A stretch of 64,000 nt of DNA, from NCBI RefSeq assembly GCF_013155275.1, contig NZ_JABJXS010000007.1, forward strand, positions 1-64,000, written 5' to 3'. The position numbers and the translations under genes were made by a program. Source of the stretch: Brenneria sp. hezel4-2-4 (GTDB lineage Bacteria > Pseudomonadota > Gammaproteobacteria > Enterobacterales > Enterobacteriaceae). Within the stretch, counting starts at the first letter, position 1. The number at the start of each line of letters is the position of its first letter. Shown here piece by piece: positions 1-8,418 of this stretch. Under the pieces are notes generated by a model that saw nothing but the letters and a program-made list of their open reading frames with translations, was not told the origin of the DNA and made no database searches.

Positions 1-38
1 AAAGCAATTTGCTCTTCAGTACAGCGGATCTTTTTCAT
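1..38 (-). pseudogene. 5' end of an IS3-family OrfA, cut by the window edge
   Basis: On the minus strand an ATG at 36-38 opens a frame reading MKKIRCTEEQIA to the window edge. This matches the usual N-terminus of IS3-family OrfA helix-turn-helix proteins (MKKSRFSEEQI-like). Only 12 codons are visible, so intactness cannot be judged. It abuts a degraded IS110-type element, which suggests an insertion-sequence cluster continuing to the left of the window. Confidence 0.55.
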
Positions 39-130
39 GGCCGGATTGCCTCTTTTTTAAGGAAAAGAAGGGCAGAAAACTCCAGTTTAGCCTGGTCCTG
101 TTTAATGGGAAGAGATCACAATGTGCGATA

Positions 131-1465
131 ATGAAATGGACACCTCCCCACAATCGGCTTCAATGAGTCATGCTGTCAGTGTGTGCCAACAGCAAAATGG
201 AAGAGGTGTCCAATGGAAAAAATTATCGGAATTGATCTGGCAAAGCGAGTTTTTCAATTACACATTGCCACTTTGCAAGGACAGATAAAAGCCAACAAAA
301 TGGTAACCCAGTGAAAAACTGATGGCTTTCATTGTTCAACAACCACCGTCAGGGATAGTCATGGAAGCCTGCGGTAGTGCAAATTACCGGGCTCGTCAGT
401 TCAGAAAATACGGACATGATGTTAAACAAATCAGCCCCCGGTATGTTGTCTCGTTCAGAATGGGGAATAAAAACGATAAGAATGATGCCATTGCCATCGT
501 TGAAGCTGATAGCCGTCCAGGGATGCGCTATGTACCGGGAAAAAGTCTGGAGCAGCAGGATATGTAATGCCTGCTCCGGGGTCGCCAGCGTCTGATGAAA
601 AACAGAACTGCTCTCATCAATCAAATACGAGGGTCAGGGCTGGAATACGGTATCGCCATACCGGAAGAGCCACACAAAGTGGCATCATGCCTGCCCGATT
701 ATCGGGAAGACGCAGAAAATGAACTGACGGCAATGAGCCGGCAGTTATTTCATGAGTTGTTGCAGGAGCTCAGGTAATATCAGCGGTGATTAAAAGAACT
801 CGATAAACGCCCTGAGCATATCGGGTCACTGAATGAGGATACAACCCGCTTACAAAGTTTACCGGGCATTGGTGTCTTGAGCGCATTCGCACTGACGATT
901 GCACCGGGGGACCGTTCCGATTTTTAAAACGGCCGGCATTTTGCCAGCTATTTGGGACTGGTCCCGAAGGAGTACAGCCGTGGTGGAAAAGTTAAATTGT
1001 TGGGCATAACAAAACAGGGTGATGCTTACCTGCGTGGTCTTCTTATCTATGGCGCTCGCTCAGTGGTGTACCGAATCGGTAACCTTCCCGATGAACGTTG
1101 TAACGGCCTGCAACACTGGCTCAGGGGGATAATAGCCCGAAGTTGCGTGAACAAAACCGTTGTCGCTCAGGCAAACAAGAATGCCCGAATGGCCTGGGCA
1201 GTGGTCAATCAGCAAACTATTTATGTACAGACGTGATATAAATTTTTAAGTAAAGTCAAAGAGCTGATGTGATGACAGGTAGAACCGACTCTCTGTGAAC
1301 CTGACAAATAATCTGGTTATAACAGACCATTGCGATAATGAGGCCAGAGAATACGGATGTTCATCAGGGCTCGTTGACGCCGAATATAGGTTTGTGACTA
1401 CATTGTCAGAGAAAAGGAACGCCCACGCTTGCATTGGGTCTGTGTCCATATGAGTTATTTAGGCG
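131..1465 (+). mobile_element. Degraded IS110-family (IS1111-group) insertion sequence
   Basis: This element aligns along its whole length with the better copy at 18490-19810. Both begin with AATGAAATGGACACCTCC, carry the transposase about 80 bp in, and have about 220 bp of shared non-coding sequence after the gene. The right end here is decayed (GGGTCTGTGTCCAT against GGAGGTGTCCAT in the other copy). Subterminal inverted repeats of this kind are typical of the IS1111 group of IS110 elements. No target duplication is seen, as expected for that group. Confidence 0.8.
213..1236 (+). pseudogene. IS110-family transposase, multiply frameshifted
   Basis: The start at 213 reads MEKIIGIDLAKRVFQ, the beginning of the RuvC-like DEDD domain. 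The frame then breaks near residue 34, at about 567, at 777 and at 927. Pieces of the DEDD domain (VMEACGSANY, KNDKNDA) and of the C-terminal Transposase_20 domain (FASYLGLVPKEYS, YLRGLLIYGARSVV) are recognisable in order. Compared residue by residue with the 340-aa transposase at 18574, the two are clearly copies of one element that has decayed here. Not expected to be functional. Confidence 0.85.
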
Positions 1466-1610
1466 TTAAATATCATGCCGACATTTCCCGGATATTATCC
1501 ACCGCAAGCGTATATCCAGAGAAACGAATTGATATCAAGCGTCATGGTGAAACCGCGACTGAGTCCAGCAATAACGTTTATCCGTTTGATGTGGTGTCCG
1601 CCGTTTTCCG
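1466..1610. other. Short gap with no recognisable gene
   Basis: Between the degraded insertion sequence and the DUF2145 gene I see no convincing coding frame. The small frames crossing it are the reverse of the DUF2145 C-terminus or lack family resemblance. It may be remnant sequence next to the insertion-sequence end. Confidence 0.4.
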
Positions 1611-2546
1611 TCAATCGACCAAGGCGACGACACGATCCCCTGCGCCCGGCTGACATTCTGCCGCAATAGGAGACCATCCGTGGCTCACGACGACTTGCTG
1701 GCCATCGAGGCAAACCTCCAGGCGTTCGCTGCCTGGAATTTTCTCCTGAATGAAGGTTTCGACAGTTTGCGGTAAACTGATTTTCAGGCGCATGGCCTCA
1801 CGATCCTCCTTGGGGTGATCGTCCAGATGTACCAATGGCACAAAAGTCGATGCCAACATCATCCAACGCGAGGGGATCTCAATGGGGTCAGGCGTATAGG
1901 GTGCCTTACGAAGCCAATCTTGCGCTCGCCCGCGTAAGTCCGCACCATCGGCAAGGTTTCCCCACGCCACAGCAAGCAACTCCATGACCCATTGGTTACA
2001 ATTCTGATAGTCTAGGCCAAAGGCATAGGCGTTGGCGCTGTAGTTCGCAGCCAGCAACCGTAAGGCCAGCCGCTTGTCGAGTGCCGCTGAACGCAACTTC
2101 CGTGCGGCTACCGGAGGGATCTTGATGATCGAGATATAACCGAGAGATGCATTTTCGGTTCCCATAACGAACCCAGCCAGCCCTTGATCATAGATTCGTG
2201 GGCGTCCTTCATCGCAGGCGTAATAGAGCTGGCGAGCGGTCCAGCGACCATCCTCGCCACGCAGCGCCACAGCAGCATGTGAATAGCGGATATTAAAGCG
2301 TGACAGGTCAAGACCGGAGCGACTAATCAATACCGTATCCCCGTCGGTTGCGGCGAGTTCTTCGTTCACGACCGCAGCGAATCGCAGCAAGCGATCCTGC
2401 TGAACCGCGGAAAACTGCTGTGTGCGATCACAAAAGTCTGACCCCACTGAAGTCTGGGGAGACGATGTGACAGGACGTTTCGCGCACCCGGTGGCGAGCA
2501 TGAGCACGGTTAGAATCCAAGCTACCTGGCAGCGCTTCCTCATCAC
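1611..2546 (-). CDS. DUF2145-family lipoprotein
   Basis: The 311-aa protein has a lipoprotein signal peptide: a positive N-terminus, a hydrophobic stretch and the lipobox LATGC with Cys at about residue 21, so the mature protein should be lipid-anchored. The body matches my recollection of DUF2145, with a conserved RYSHAAVAL segment near residue 88 and NCNQWVMELLAVAWG near residue 182. The conserved His and Cys recall a papain-like/NlpC-type fold, but that is inference and the family function is unknown. Its start overlaps the stop of the upstream secreted-protein gene by 4 bp (ATGA), so the two are translationally coupled. This block is richer in GC than the insertion-sequence remnants beside it and looks acquired from a Pseudomonas- or Burkholderia-like source. 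Confidence 0.75.
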   Translation of the reverse strand: MMRKRCQVAWILTVLMLATGCAKRPVTSSPQTSVGSDFCDRTQQFSAVQQDRLLRFAAVVNEELAATDGDTVLISRSGLDLSRFNIRYSHAAVALRGEDGRWTARQLYYACDEGRPRIYDQGLAGFVMGTENASLGYISIIKIPPVAARKLRSAALDKRLALRLLAANYSANAYAFGLDYQNCNQWVMELLAVAWGNLADGADLRGRAQDWLRKAPYTPDPIEIPSRWMMLASTFVPLVHLDDHPKEDREAMRLKISLPQTVETFIQEKIPGSERLEVCLDGQQVVVSHGWSPIAAECQPGAGDRVVALVD

Positions 2547-3007
2547 TGGGTAACGGCGCGCGCGGCGAGATCGTCATGCCAGTTGTCAGCAAGTACCAGG
2601 TAAAAAGCTTCCTGCGTATCGCCACGAGCGAATTCGAGACCATAGACCCTCTGCTGCGCAAGTACGATGTCGCCGGCCTCCAGGTCTTGCGTGTCGAGAA
2701 CCGCCTGGGGCAGATCTAGCACGAGATGCCGCTGAGCATTATTGCCTTGCATGGTGACACGGCGAAATCCGGTGCGGTCAGGCGCGTCAGCGACATCAAT
2801 GATGCGGTAGTTGCCGCCCGCCGTCTTTTCATCATCCTTTGAGCTGTCGCTCGATCCACTTAACGAATCCGATACGCTCCCACTGGATGCCGAGCCGGCA
2901 CTTGAGGCGGAGGATGCGGATGAAGCGAAGATTTCAGCCTGCGCGTGGAATGAAGCAGCGGTGATTGCCATGATACAGACAAGACGAAAAATCGTTAGAG
3001 ACGCCAT
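2543..3007 (-). CDS. Secreted serine-rich small protein of unknown function
   Basis: The 154-aa protein has an N-terminal signal peptide (residues 1-25, cleavage probable after SFHAQA). A low-complexity stretch rich in Ser, Ala and Gly follows (about residues 28-56), then a compact acidic C-terminal domain of about 90 residues. I do not recognise the C-terminal domain. It is the first gene of an operon with the DUF2145 lipoprotein, which it overlaps by 4 bp. A TetR-type operator lies about 220 bp upstream at 3227-3242. The low-complexity segment is probably a linker between a membrane-proximal end and the periplasmic domain; this is inference. Confidence 0.6.
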   Translation of the reverse strand: MASLTIFRLVCIMAITAASFHAQAEIFASSASSASSAGSASSGSVSDSLSGSSDSSKDDEKTAGGNYRIIDVADAPDRTGFRRVTMQGNNAQRHLVLDLPQAVLDTQDLEAGDIVLAQQRVYGLEFARGDTQEAFYLVLADNWHDDLAARAVTQ

Positions 3008-3226
3008 AGTGGCTCCTTAAGTAAAGCAAACATTGACTACGTTGCTCTTGCTAAGAAAAAGTGGCGGTTCAATGCCGACACCTTTCTTTATGCTTTATGA
3101 CAACCCCGCAGCAACGACTATTCCGGCTTAAGATTTGTGTCGTGCGCCATGGGTTTGTGGTCGATACGGTCAGCCCCAGAGTCTGATGCTCGAGGACGAT
3201 ATTGACTGTATAACGATAGATTACTA

Positions 3227-3242
3227 ATGACCGATCGTTCAT
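3227..3242. promoter_or_regulatory. Probable TetR operator, copy 1
   Basis: ATGACCGATCGTTCAT is a 16-bp near-perfect palindrome (one mismatched pair). The same 18-bp string TGACCGATCGTTCATTAT recurs at 4505-4522 in front of the mlaA-like gene. A second, weaker ATGATCGG half-site lies at about 3265. This copy is upstream of the secreted-protein/DUF2145 operon. The sites bracket a TetR gene, so it is the likely ligand. The remainder of 3008-3430 holds no gene. Confidence 0.65.
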
Positions 3243-3430
3243 TATCAATCTAATCTACTACCGAATGATCGGACAGTAAATACCCGAAGCGACAATATCA
3301 ACACATCTATTGGCGACAGACTCGGGGCCAGAGACAAAGAGATCGTATGGCCACTCCGAGTGCGAAAGGAGCAGGCAGCCCGCCCCTAGCGAGCTGCACA
3401 AACCGGGGAAGGAGACAACGCGGAGAGTAA

Positions 3431-4081
3431 CTATTCGCCAGGGCGTAATAATAAAGTCAACAGTTTGCGATGCGTTTCTTTGATTGCTTGCAGTTCGCTC
3501 TGTGCCTTCTCCTTACCCATTACCATCTGAGCCACGGCCGAATAGACAACGGGGGCCATCACAAGGTTGAAATTCTCGGTCAATGGACTGGACTTTACGA
3601 CTCCGGCCGCCACGAACCCATCAATAAGCGCTTGACGCTCCCTGCGCCCCTGCATATTCCCCGCATCCCATTTTGCGAGCAGGTGCGGCACTCGATGCCC
3701 TTCGGTGATGAGAAGTCGGGCAATCGCAATTGTGTCGTCGGTTAACCCGCCGTAGGCAAAATCGACAAGGCGCTCGACCAGCTCGTCAGCGTTCTCCACA
3801 TCCCGCAACAAGCTCCAGTTGCTTTCCGAGCGGCTCATCAATTGCTCAAGGAGCGTCTCGAATATATCGTCCTTGTTGGCGAAATGAACATAGACGTTGG
3901 CTTTGGATATGCCAGCCCGGCGAGCGATCCTGGCAATGCTGGCGGCGGTAAAGCCCAATGCACTGAACTCAATCAGCGCCGCTTCGAGGATCTGCTGGCG
4001 CCGAACCTCAAGGGGCAAACGTGTTCTTTTCTTTTTGGGAGCAACCTCGGCCAAGGAGGCTGATGGATTTTTTTTCTTCAT
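3431..4081 (-). CDS. TetR/AcrR-family transcriptional regulator
   Basis: This 216-aa protein has a basic N-terminal tail (KKKNPSASLAEVAPKKKRTR) and a classic TetR helix-turn-helix at about residues 25-75 (RRQQILEAALIEFSALGF, ISKANVYVHFANKDDIF). A mostly helical ligand-binding and dimerisation domain follows. TetR proteins repress by binding palindromes and release on ligand binding. Matching palindromes lie at 3227 and 4504, outside both ends of this gene, in front of the DUF2145 operon and of the mlaA-like gene. It probably represses both flanking units. The ligand is unknown; envelope or lipid stress would fit the targets, but that is inference. Confidence 0.85.
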   Translation of the reverse strand: MKKKNPSASLAEVAPKKKRTRLPLEVRRQQILEAALIEFSALGFTAASIARIARRAGISKANVYVHFANKDDIFETLLEQLMSRSESNWSLLRDVENADELVERLVDFAYGGLTDDTIAIARLLITEGHRVPHLLAKWDAGNMQGRRERQALIDGFVAAGVVKSSPLTENFNLVMAPVVYSAVAQMVMGKEKAQSELQAIKETHRKLLTLLLRPGE

Positions 4082-4711
4082 GCTGCCGTGTCATGTAAGC
4101 GCCGGATCGCAAGATCTGTGCGAAGCACCTAAACATATCCGACGAAATTAACGGGGCCAGGAGGAAAGCATTTCCCTCGCTTTGGCGTCGTTCAAGGCTG
4201 TCAACATTGAAACGAATGCAACGTCGCGCGCCATTTATCGCAGACCACTGCATCACTGACGGCGAGAAATGCGACTAAACGGGTATTGGCTAGCCGCCTC
4301 GTGGCCAACAAGCTATGGGCGCAGCCCTGGTTCGTCAGAGTGTAAAGCACGGGGGCGTCCAACGCTCTCTTTTATTGACCGCTCTCGCATACCGGGCGTT
4401 TTAAACCATCAATGAATAGCTCCCCAGCCCGGGGCAACCTATGTTTCCTCTCATCACAAAAAATCAGCAACTGAAGTTGATGAAACTTGCTGAAAAAGTT
4501 CTACTGACCGATCGTTCATTATGGTATAAGGTTTCTCACCCCCTACAGCACCGCCTGTTGCGGGAAGAACATGGCAAGCAGATGTGTTTTCCCGCTCCCT
4601 GCTGCATAGCCGGGCCACGTTGCTGAATGGGGGCGCGTCAGGCGGCCAGACTGCTTGATGATAATTCCGGCTTGACCAACGCCTTCTTCACAACAGGAAA
4701 GGAATACACTT
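4082..4711. other. Non-coding 630-bp region between tetR and mlaA-like gene
   Basis: I find no gene here; small frames lack family resemblance and ribosome-binding sites. The useful content is the operator at 4504-4519 and a possible promoter: TTCTAC (4499-4504) and TATAAG (4525-4530) with the operator filling the spacer. Distances suit sigma-70 only approximately. The mlaA-like gene has a strong AGGAAAGGA ribosome-binding site just before its ATG. Confidence 0.45.
4504..4519. promoter_or_regulatory. Probable TetR operator, copy 2
   Basis: CTGACCGATCGTTCAT repeats the palindrome of 3227-3242 with one changed end base. The identical core extends through TTAT to 4522. It lies about 190 bp upstream of the mlaA-like start and appears to sit between a weak -35 and a TATAAG -10 box, a position where a bound repressor would block RNA polymerase. 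Confidence 0.65.
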
Positions 4712-5620
4712 ATGAATGCATGCCGCTTCATCCTGCTTACCCTGGTTGTGCTGGTTACCAGCGCTTGCGCCGGCGATAACGTGCAGCAGAAAGCCGTCGC
4801 TTCAAGTTCCCCTACGCCGATTGTCGTTGGTCGGGCCGATGAGTCTTCAACCCCCGACTTGAAAGCCACCCGCGCAATGGGGATAGCGGGTTCCGCTAGA
4901 ACTGAGACGGCTGCGGCACCAGCCGCATCTCGGTCTGCGGGAGATGCGCCAGTCGCCCGGACGATGCCCCCCCTTATGTCGGCTAACGACACTATTCCGC
5001 CCGGCCCGAAAGGCTCCACGCGGGATCCGTGGGAGGGATTCAACCGTCGGATGCACAGTGTCAACAATGGCATCGACAGATACGTGACCCGTCCCCTAGC
5101 GATCACCTATGAGAAGATCACGCCAGAGTCGGTGCAATCAAGTGTGACGCGGTTCTTCAAGAACCTGAGCGAACCGACAACGGCGGTCAATCACACCTTG
5201 CAAGGCAGGCCGGGCCAGGGCGCCCAATCATTGGGGCGCTTTGTTGTCAACTCGACCATCGGGATCGGCGGCCTGTTCGATCCGGCGTCCCACATCGGCT
5301 TATCCAGGCAATCCAGTGAGGACTTTGGGCAAACGCTTGCCACATGGGGCTGGCGCGATTCCCGTTATCTCGTGATGCCTTTACTCGGCCCTCGTACCGT
5401 CCGCGACACCGTGAGCATGGTCGGCGACCAACCTCTGTCTCCCATCGGCTACGTGGAAAACAGCGGAGTGGTATACACGCTGCAAGTCATGAAACTGGTG
5501 GATGGGCGCGCGCGCGCGTTCCCCATGGACGAAGCCCGCAAGCAGGCGGAGGACGAATATGTGCTGGTGCGTGATGCCTGGATACAGCGACGCGATAGTC
5601 AGATAGCTCAGGATCCGTGA
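4712..5620 (+). CDS. mlaA: MlaA (VacJ)-family outer-membrane lipoprotein
   Basis: The 302-aa protein has a lipoprotein signal with lipobox VTSAC (Cys at about residue 19). A Ser/Ala/Pro-rich linker follows, then the MlaA core from about residue 108: RDPWEGFNRRMHSVNNGID, NLSEPTTAVNHTLQG, GGLFDPASHIG and EDFGQTLATWGW. MlaA works at the outer membrane with OmpC/F and MlaC in retrograde phospholipid transport. The long linker and the TetR/DUF2145 neighbourhood differ from the housekeeping enterobacterial mlaA, so this is probably an extra, acquired homologue. The start is fixed by an AGGAAAGGA ribosome-binding site. Predicted regulation is repression through the operator at 4504. Confidence 0.88.
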   Translation: MNACRFILLTLVVLVTSACAGDNVQQKAVASSSPTPIVVGRADESSTPDLKATRAMGIAGSARTETAAAPAASRSAGDAPVARTMPPLMSANDTIPPGPKGSTRDPWEGFNRRMHSVNNGIDRYVTRPLAITYEKITPESVQSSVTRFFKNLSEPTTAVNHTLQGRPGQGAQSLGRFVVNSTIGIGGLFDPASHIGLSRQSSEDFGQTLATWGWRDSRYLVMPLLGPRTVRDTVSMVGDQPLSPIGYVENSGVVYTLQVMKLVDGRARAFPMDEARKQAEDEYVLVRDAWIQRRDSQIAQDP

Positions 5621-5740
5621 TGAACGCCAGAGGGAGGGGTAAAAACAGCCACGGCGATCGGCATCTTTCGCCAGATTAATTAGTTACGAACATAACTCGC
5701 ACCACATTTAACTGTTAGGCCTTATTCCAAAATATTGAGA

Positions 5741-5763
5741 GGGAGCCTGGGGTTATGGCTCCC
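5741..5763 (+). terminator. Hairpin after the mlaA-like gene
   Basis: GGGAGCC and GGCTCCC pair around a 9-nt loop, followed after a C-rich patch by CTTTTCTCC. The T-run is weak, so this is a plausible but not strong intrinsic terminator. Confidence 0.45.
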
Positions 5764-5802
5764 CCCGACTTTTCTCCTGTTGCGCGGATAGGATATGAGT
5801 TA

Positions 5803-6196
5803 GGCTGTATCCCTTAGCTCAACAGCCTCCTCAAAAATAACTGGATCGTCCCCAGTTTGAGCATGCTCAGATAGTTTCTTGCTGTTTTTTCTGAACGTAT
5901 AGCGATCCGACGATTTTCTTTTAATGTTGCAAAGCAGCGTTCCACTACATTGCGTTTTTCGTACAACCGGATATTGAGTTTTCTGCGCCAGAACACAGAA
6001 CCCAAAATATGCCATTCATAACATGTCTGTGTGCAAGGTAAGGTCGCCCACCTCTGGAAGAGCCTCTCTCAGGAGGCAGCATGGGGGAAATTAGAAACCA
6101 TGCATCATCAGGAAAATCGTAACGAGCCAAATTAAAGGACTTTTTGTGGTTGAACCATGCTCCGTTTTGTACAAAAAATAGTTATGGGACACAGCC
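5803..6196 (-). mobile_element. Internally deleted IS5-family element
   Basis: Imperfect terminal inverted repeats GGCTGTATCCC (5803-5813) and GGGACACAGCC (6186-6196) bound about 394 bp. On the minus strand the frame joins the N-terminus of an IS5-type transposase (MARYDFPDDAWFLISPMLPPE, GRPYLAHRHVMNGIFWVL) to its C-terminus (YEKRNVVERCFATLKENRRI), so the central catalytic part is deleted. A frameshift follows near 6000. No clear target duplication. Size and retained ends resemble a MITE-like derivative that a full copy could mobilise. Confidence 0.7.
5814..6130 (-). pseudogene. IS5-family transposase remnant
   Basis: About 40 N-terminal residues are joined to about 55 C-terminal residues of an IS5-type DDE transposase. 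Most of the catalytic core is missing, and the two halves lie in different frames. The C-terminal part carries the conserved ERCFATLKENRRIA segment around the catalytic Glu. Non-functional. Confidence 0.75.
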
Positions 6197-6324
6197 TGGC
6201 AGCGACACAAGTATGATTATCAGTGCAAAAATGCCAAGCTAAGTGGATAGTCAGATTAGCTGCACAGAAAATCCGCTTAAGTTTCCTTTAGCGGCCTTTT
6301 TGCTACAGTAGGCGATTTGGCAGG

Positions 6325-7212
6325 TTAAAGCGAAAAGTATCGCTCGATATCCTGAAGCAATTCCGGATGGGCTGGGTGCCAGTCTAGGCGTTTCCGGGTC
6401 AGCGCACTTGATGCCCGCATATCCATCTGTGCAAACATCGCCAGCCAGCCAAAATGGGCGTTAGCGGCTTCCGAGGAGAGGCTGGCCAGCGGGACATCCA
6501 GGCCCACGCTAATCGCTTCCGCGATATCACGAAGAGGAATGCCTTCTTCTGCTACCGCATGGTAACGCAGCCCGGATTGCGGTTGTTCCACCACAAGCCT
6601 GTAAAGCGTAGCCACATCAAGAAGATGAGCGGCGGCCCACTGATTGGTACCCTCACCCACATAAGCGGATACCCCTTTCTCTCTGGCAAGCGAGATAAGT
6701 GAAGTGACGAACCCTTGTTTACACTCATTATGGACCTGCGGGAGCCGGACAATCGAAACGTTGACTCCATTGTCTGCTACGCGGGCCCCGGCCAGTTCGG
6801 TTGACTTACGCGGATTCCGCGTCGCGGGATCATAAAAATCTTCGGTAGCCAGTTGACCCGGCGCGGCACAGCCCATGGCTGCAACAGAAGTAATGATCAA
6901 GGGGCGTGTAGAGCCCTGTAGCCCTCTTCCCAGCGCTTTGATGGCCTGGGTTTCTTTTTTCACCATCTCTTCCGGATGGCTAAAAGTGTTGTCATAAGCA
7001 CAATGAATCACCGCATCGGCCTTTTGTGCCCCGTCAACCAGACTTTGAATATTTTCCAGCGCTCCCCGATGAGTTTCTGCTCCGACACGAGCAAGAAGTT
7101 GTTCGCCTTTATCCGAACGAGCCAGGCCCGTTACCCGATGGCCAGCCCGAATAAGTTCTGTGGTGATCGCGAGTCCAATAAAACCGGTGGCTCCCGTTAA
7201 AAATATATTCAT
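6325..7212 (-). CDS. NAD(P)-binding extended-SDR/epimerase-type oxidoreductase
   Basis: The 295-aa protein begins with a Rossmann fold: glycine motif GATGFIG at residues 7-13, AGHRVTGLARS as the second strand, and DAVIHCAY near residue 66. A Ser-based segment SVAAMG stands where an SDR active site is expected; a clear YxxxK is not obvious (the region reads NPRKSTELAG). It may therefore be an atypical NmrA/DUF1731-like member. Substrate unknown. It is divergent from an AraC regulator 120 bp away, a common pairing in which the regulator controls the oxidoreductase. Confidence 0.78.
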   Translation of the reverse strand: MNIFLTGATGFIGLAITTELIRAGHRVTGLARSDKGEQLLARVGAETHRGALENIQSLVDGAQKADAVIHCAYDNTFSHPEEMVKKETQAIKALGRGLQGSTRPLIITSVAAMGCAAPGQLATEDFYDPATRNPRKSTELAGARVADNGVNVSIVRLPQVHNECKQGFVTSLISLAREKGVSAYVGEGTNQWAAAHLLDVATLYRLVVEQPQSGLRYHAVAEEGIPLRDIAEAISVGLDVPLASLSSEAANAHFGWLAMFAQMDMRASSALTRKRLDWHPAHPELLQDIERYFSL

Positions 7213-7332
7213 AATTTCCCCCGGTAAGCAGTTCAGATTAACTATTTCACCCTTAAGTGTCAGTGTAAAAGAGGATGATCGGTACGGTCTCTGCTATAAA
7301 TTCGTTATTCTATGCAGATCGTACGGTATTTT

Positions 7333-8262
7333 ATGGATCCTCTTTCAGAAGTTCTGTCATTGCTCAAACTGGAGGCTTATATCTCCGGCGGTTTTCCCCT
7401 AACTGCGGGAACCGGGCTTGAATTCAGGCGACACCAGGGCATCAAATGCTACGTTGTTATCGACGGAAACTGCTGGGTCGCTGTCACCGGGAGCCAGGAG
7501 GCAATCTTTCTAAAATCGGGCGACTGTGTGTTTCTGCCTTCCGGCGCCCCCTTTTGTCTGGCGACCGCTCCCGACAGTCTACCGCAGCCTTTTATCCCGC
7601 CGGACAAGGAGACGGGCTCAGCGCTAACAATGCAAGCGCCCCGGGATGGGGCGTTTATTCTTGGTGGACGTTTTACCTTCAGCAGCGCCCATGCCGATAT
7701 CCTGCTGCATTCCCTGCCCCCACTGATACCGGTCACCGAAGGTATCGGGCAAAAGGTTATGCGTAATGCCATGGAATGTCTGCGAGAAGAGATGCGCGTG
7801 CCCCAACCGGGTGGTGATTTGATCGCGCAGCAACTGGTACAAATCATGCTGGTTCAGGCGCTAAGGGTATTCCTTCAGCAGAAAGGGAATGAACACGTTG
7901 GCTGGATGTTTGCCCTTTCCGATCCGCAGCTCAAAGCCGCGATTACTTATATGCACCAAGAGCCAGCTTTCCCCTGGACTTTGCAGGAATTGGCAAAGCG
8001 GGTTGGTATGTCCCGGACCGTTTTTACCGAACATTTTAAGCGCAAGGTCGGCATCACGCCGATGAAATATCTCTCCCAATGGCGAATGTTGCTTGCAGGA
8101 GAGCGCCTCAGAAATTCCCGCGATTCAATCACTCAGATCTCGCAGTCCGCCGGGTACAATAGCGATAGCGCGTTTGGTCGGGCGTTTAAAAAAGAGTGGG
8201 GATGTTCTCCGCGTGAGCATCGCCAACAACTTCTTCGCGCCTTTACCAGCCACGAACAATGA
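7333..8262 (+). CDS. AraC-family transcriptional regulator (cupin_6 N-terminal domain)
   Basis: The C-terminal 100 residues hold a double helix-turn-helix of the AraC/XylS type (WTLQELAKRVGMSRTVFTEHFK, then ITQISQSAGYNSDSAFGRAFKKEWG). The N-terminal half is a cupin-like ligand domain opening with MDPLSEVLSLLKLEAYISGG, the usual start of the AraC_N/cupin_6 subgroup. I therefore start at 7333 rather than at the ATG 21 bp upstream; length 309 aa. It is transcribed divergently from the SDR gene at 6325-7212 and is its likely regulator. Inducer unknown. Confidence 0.85.
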   Translation: MDPLSEVLSLLKLEAYISGGFPLTAGTGLEFRRHQGIKCYVVIDGNCWVAVTGSQEAIFLKSGDCVFLPSGAPFCLATAPDSLPQPFIPPDKETGSALTMQAPRDGAFILGGRFTFSSAHADILLHSLPPLIPVTEGIGQKVMRNAMECLREEMRVPQPGGDLIAQQLVQIMLVQALRVFLQQKGNEHVGWMFALSDPQLKAAITYMHQEPAFPWTLQELAKRVGMSRTVFTEHFKRKVGITPMKYLSQWRMLLAGERLRNSRDSITQISQSAGYNSDSAFGRAFKKEWGCSPREHRQQLLRAFTSHEQ

Positions 8263-8287
8263 CAGACCGTCGGTATCCGTTCAGGGT

Positions 8288-8341
8288 CTAGATTTTGCCG
8301 GTGGTGCTGGCCTGCCGGACGACGGCATTGGTTAATGCCAT
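8288..8341 (-). pseudogene. N-terminal stub of a P4-type tyrosine integrase
   Basis: On the minus strand a strong ribosome-binding site (AAAGGAGG) precedes an ATG at 8341 and the peptide MALTNAVVRQASTTGKI, then a stop. MALTDxxVRQAxxTGK is the usual opening of P4-type integrases with a DUF4102 N-terminal domain. The rest of the gene is absent. The stub lies 77 bp from the end of the virB4-like gene, marking a recombination junction between the conjugative element and the left-hand block. Confidence 0.55.
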
Positions 8342-8418
8342 GGAATATGCCTCCTTTAGGGGGAAAAGAGGTGTACCGCGTACAGGGAAGTAACTCAGCA
8401 AACTTCTAATCCCGCTCA

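Noticed and set aside
1429-1713. Several small overlapping ORFs on both strands
   Set aside because: They cross the insertion-sequence end and the DUF2145 C-terminus in other frames and show no family resemblance or ribosome-binding sites.
5621-5740. Possible promoter for an unseen gene after mlaA
   Set aside because: AT-rich but no coding frame follows before the IS5 remnant.
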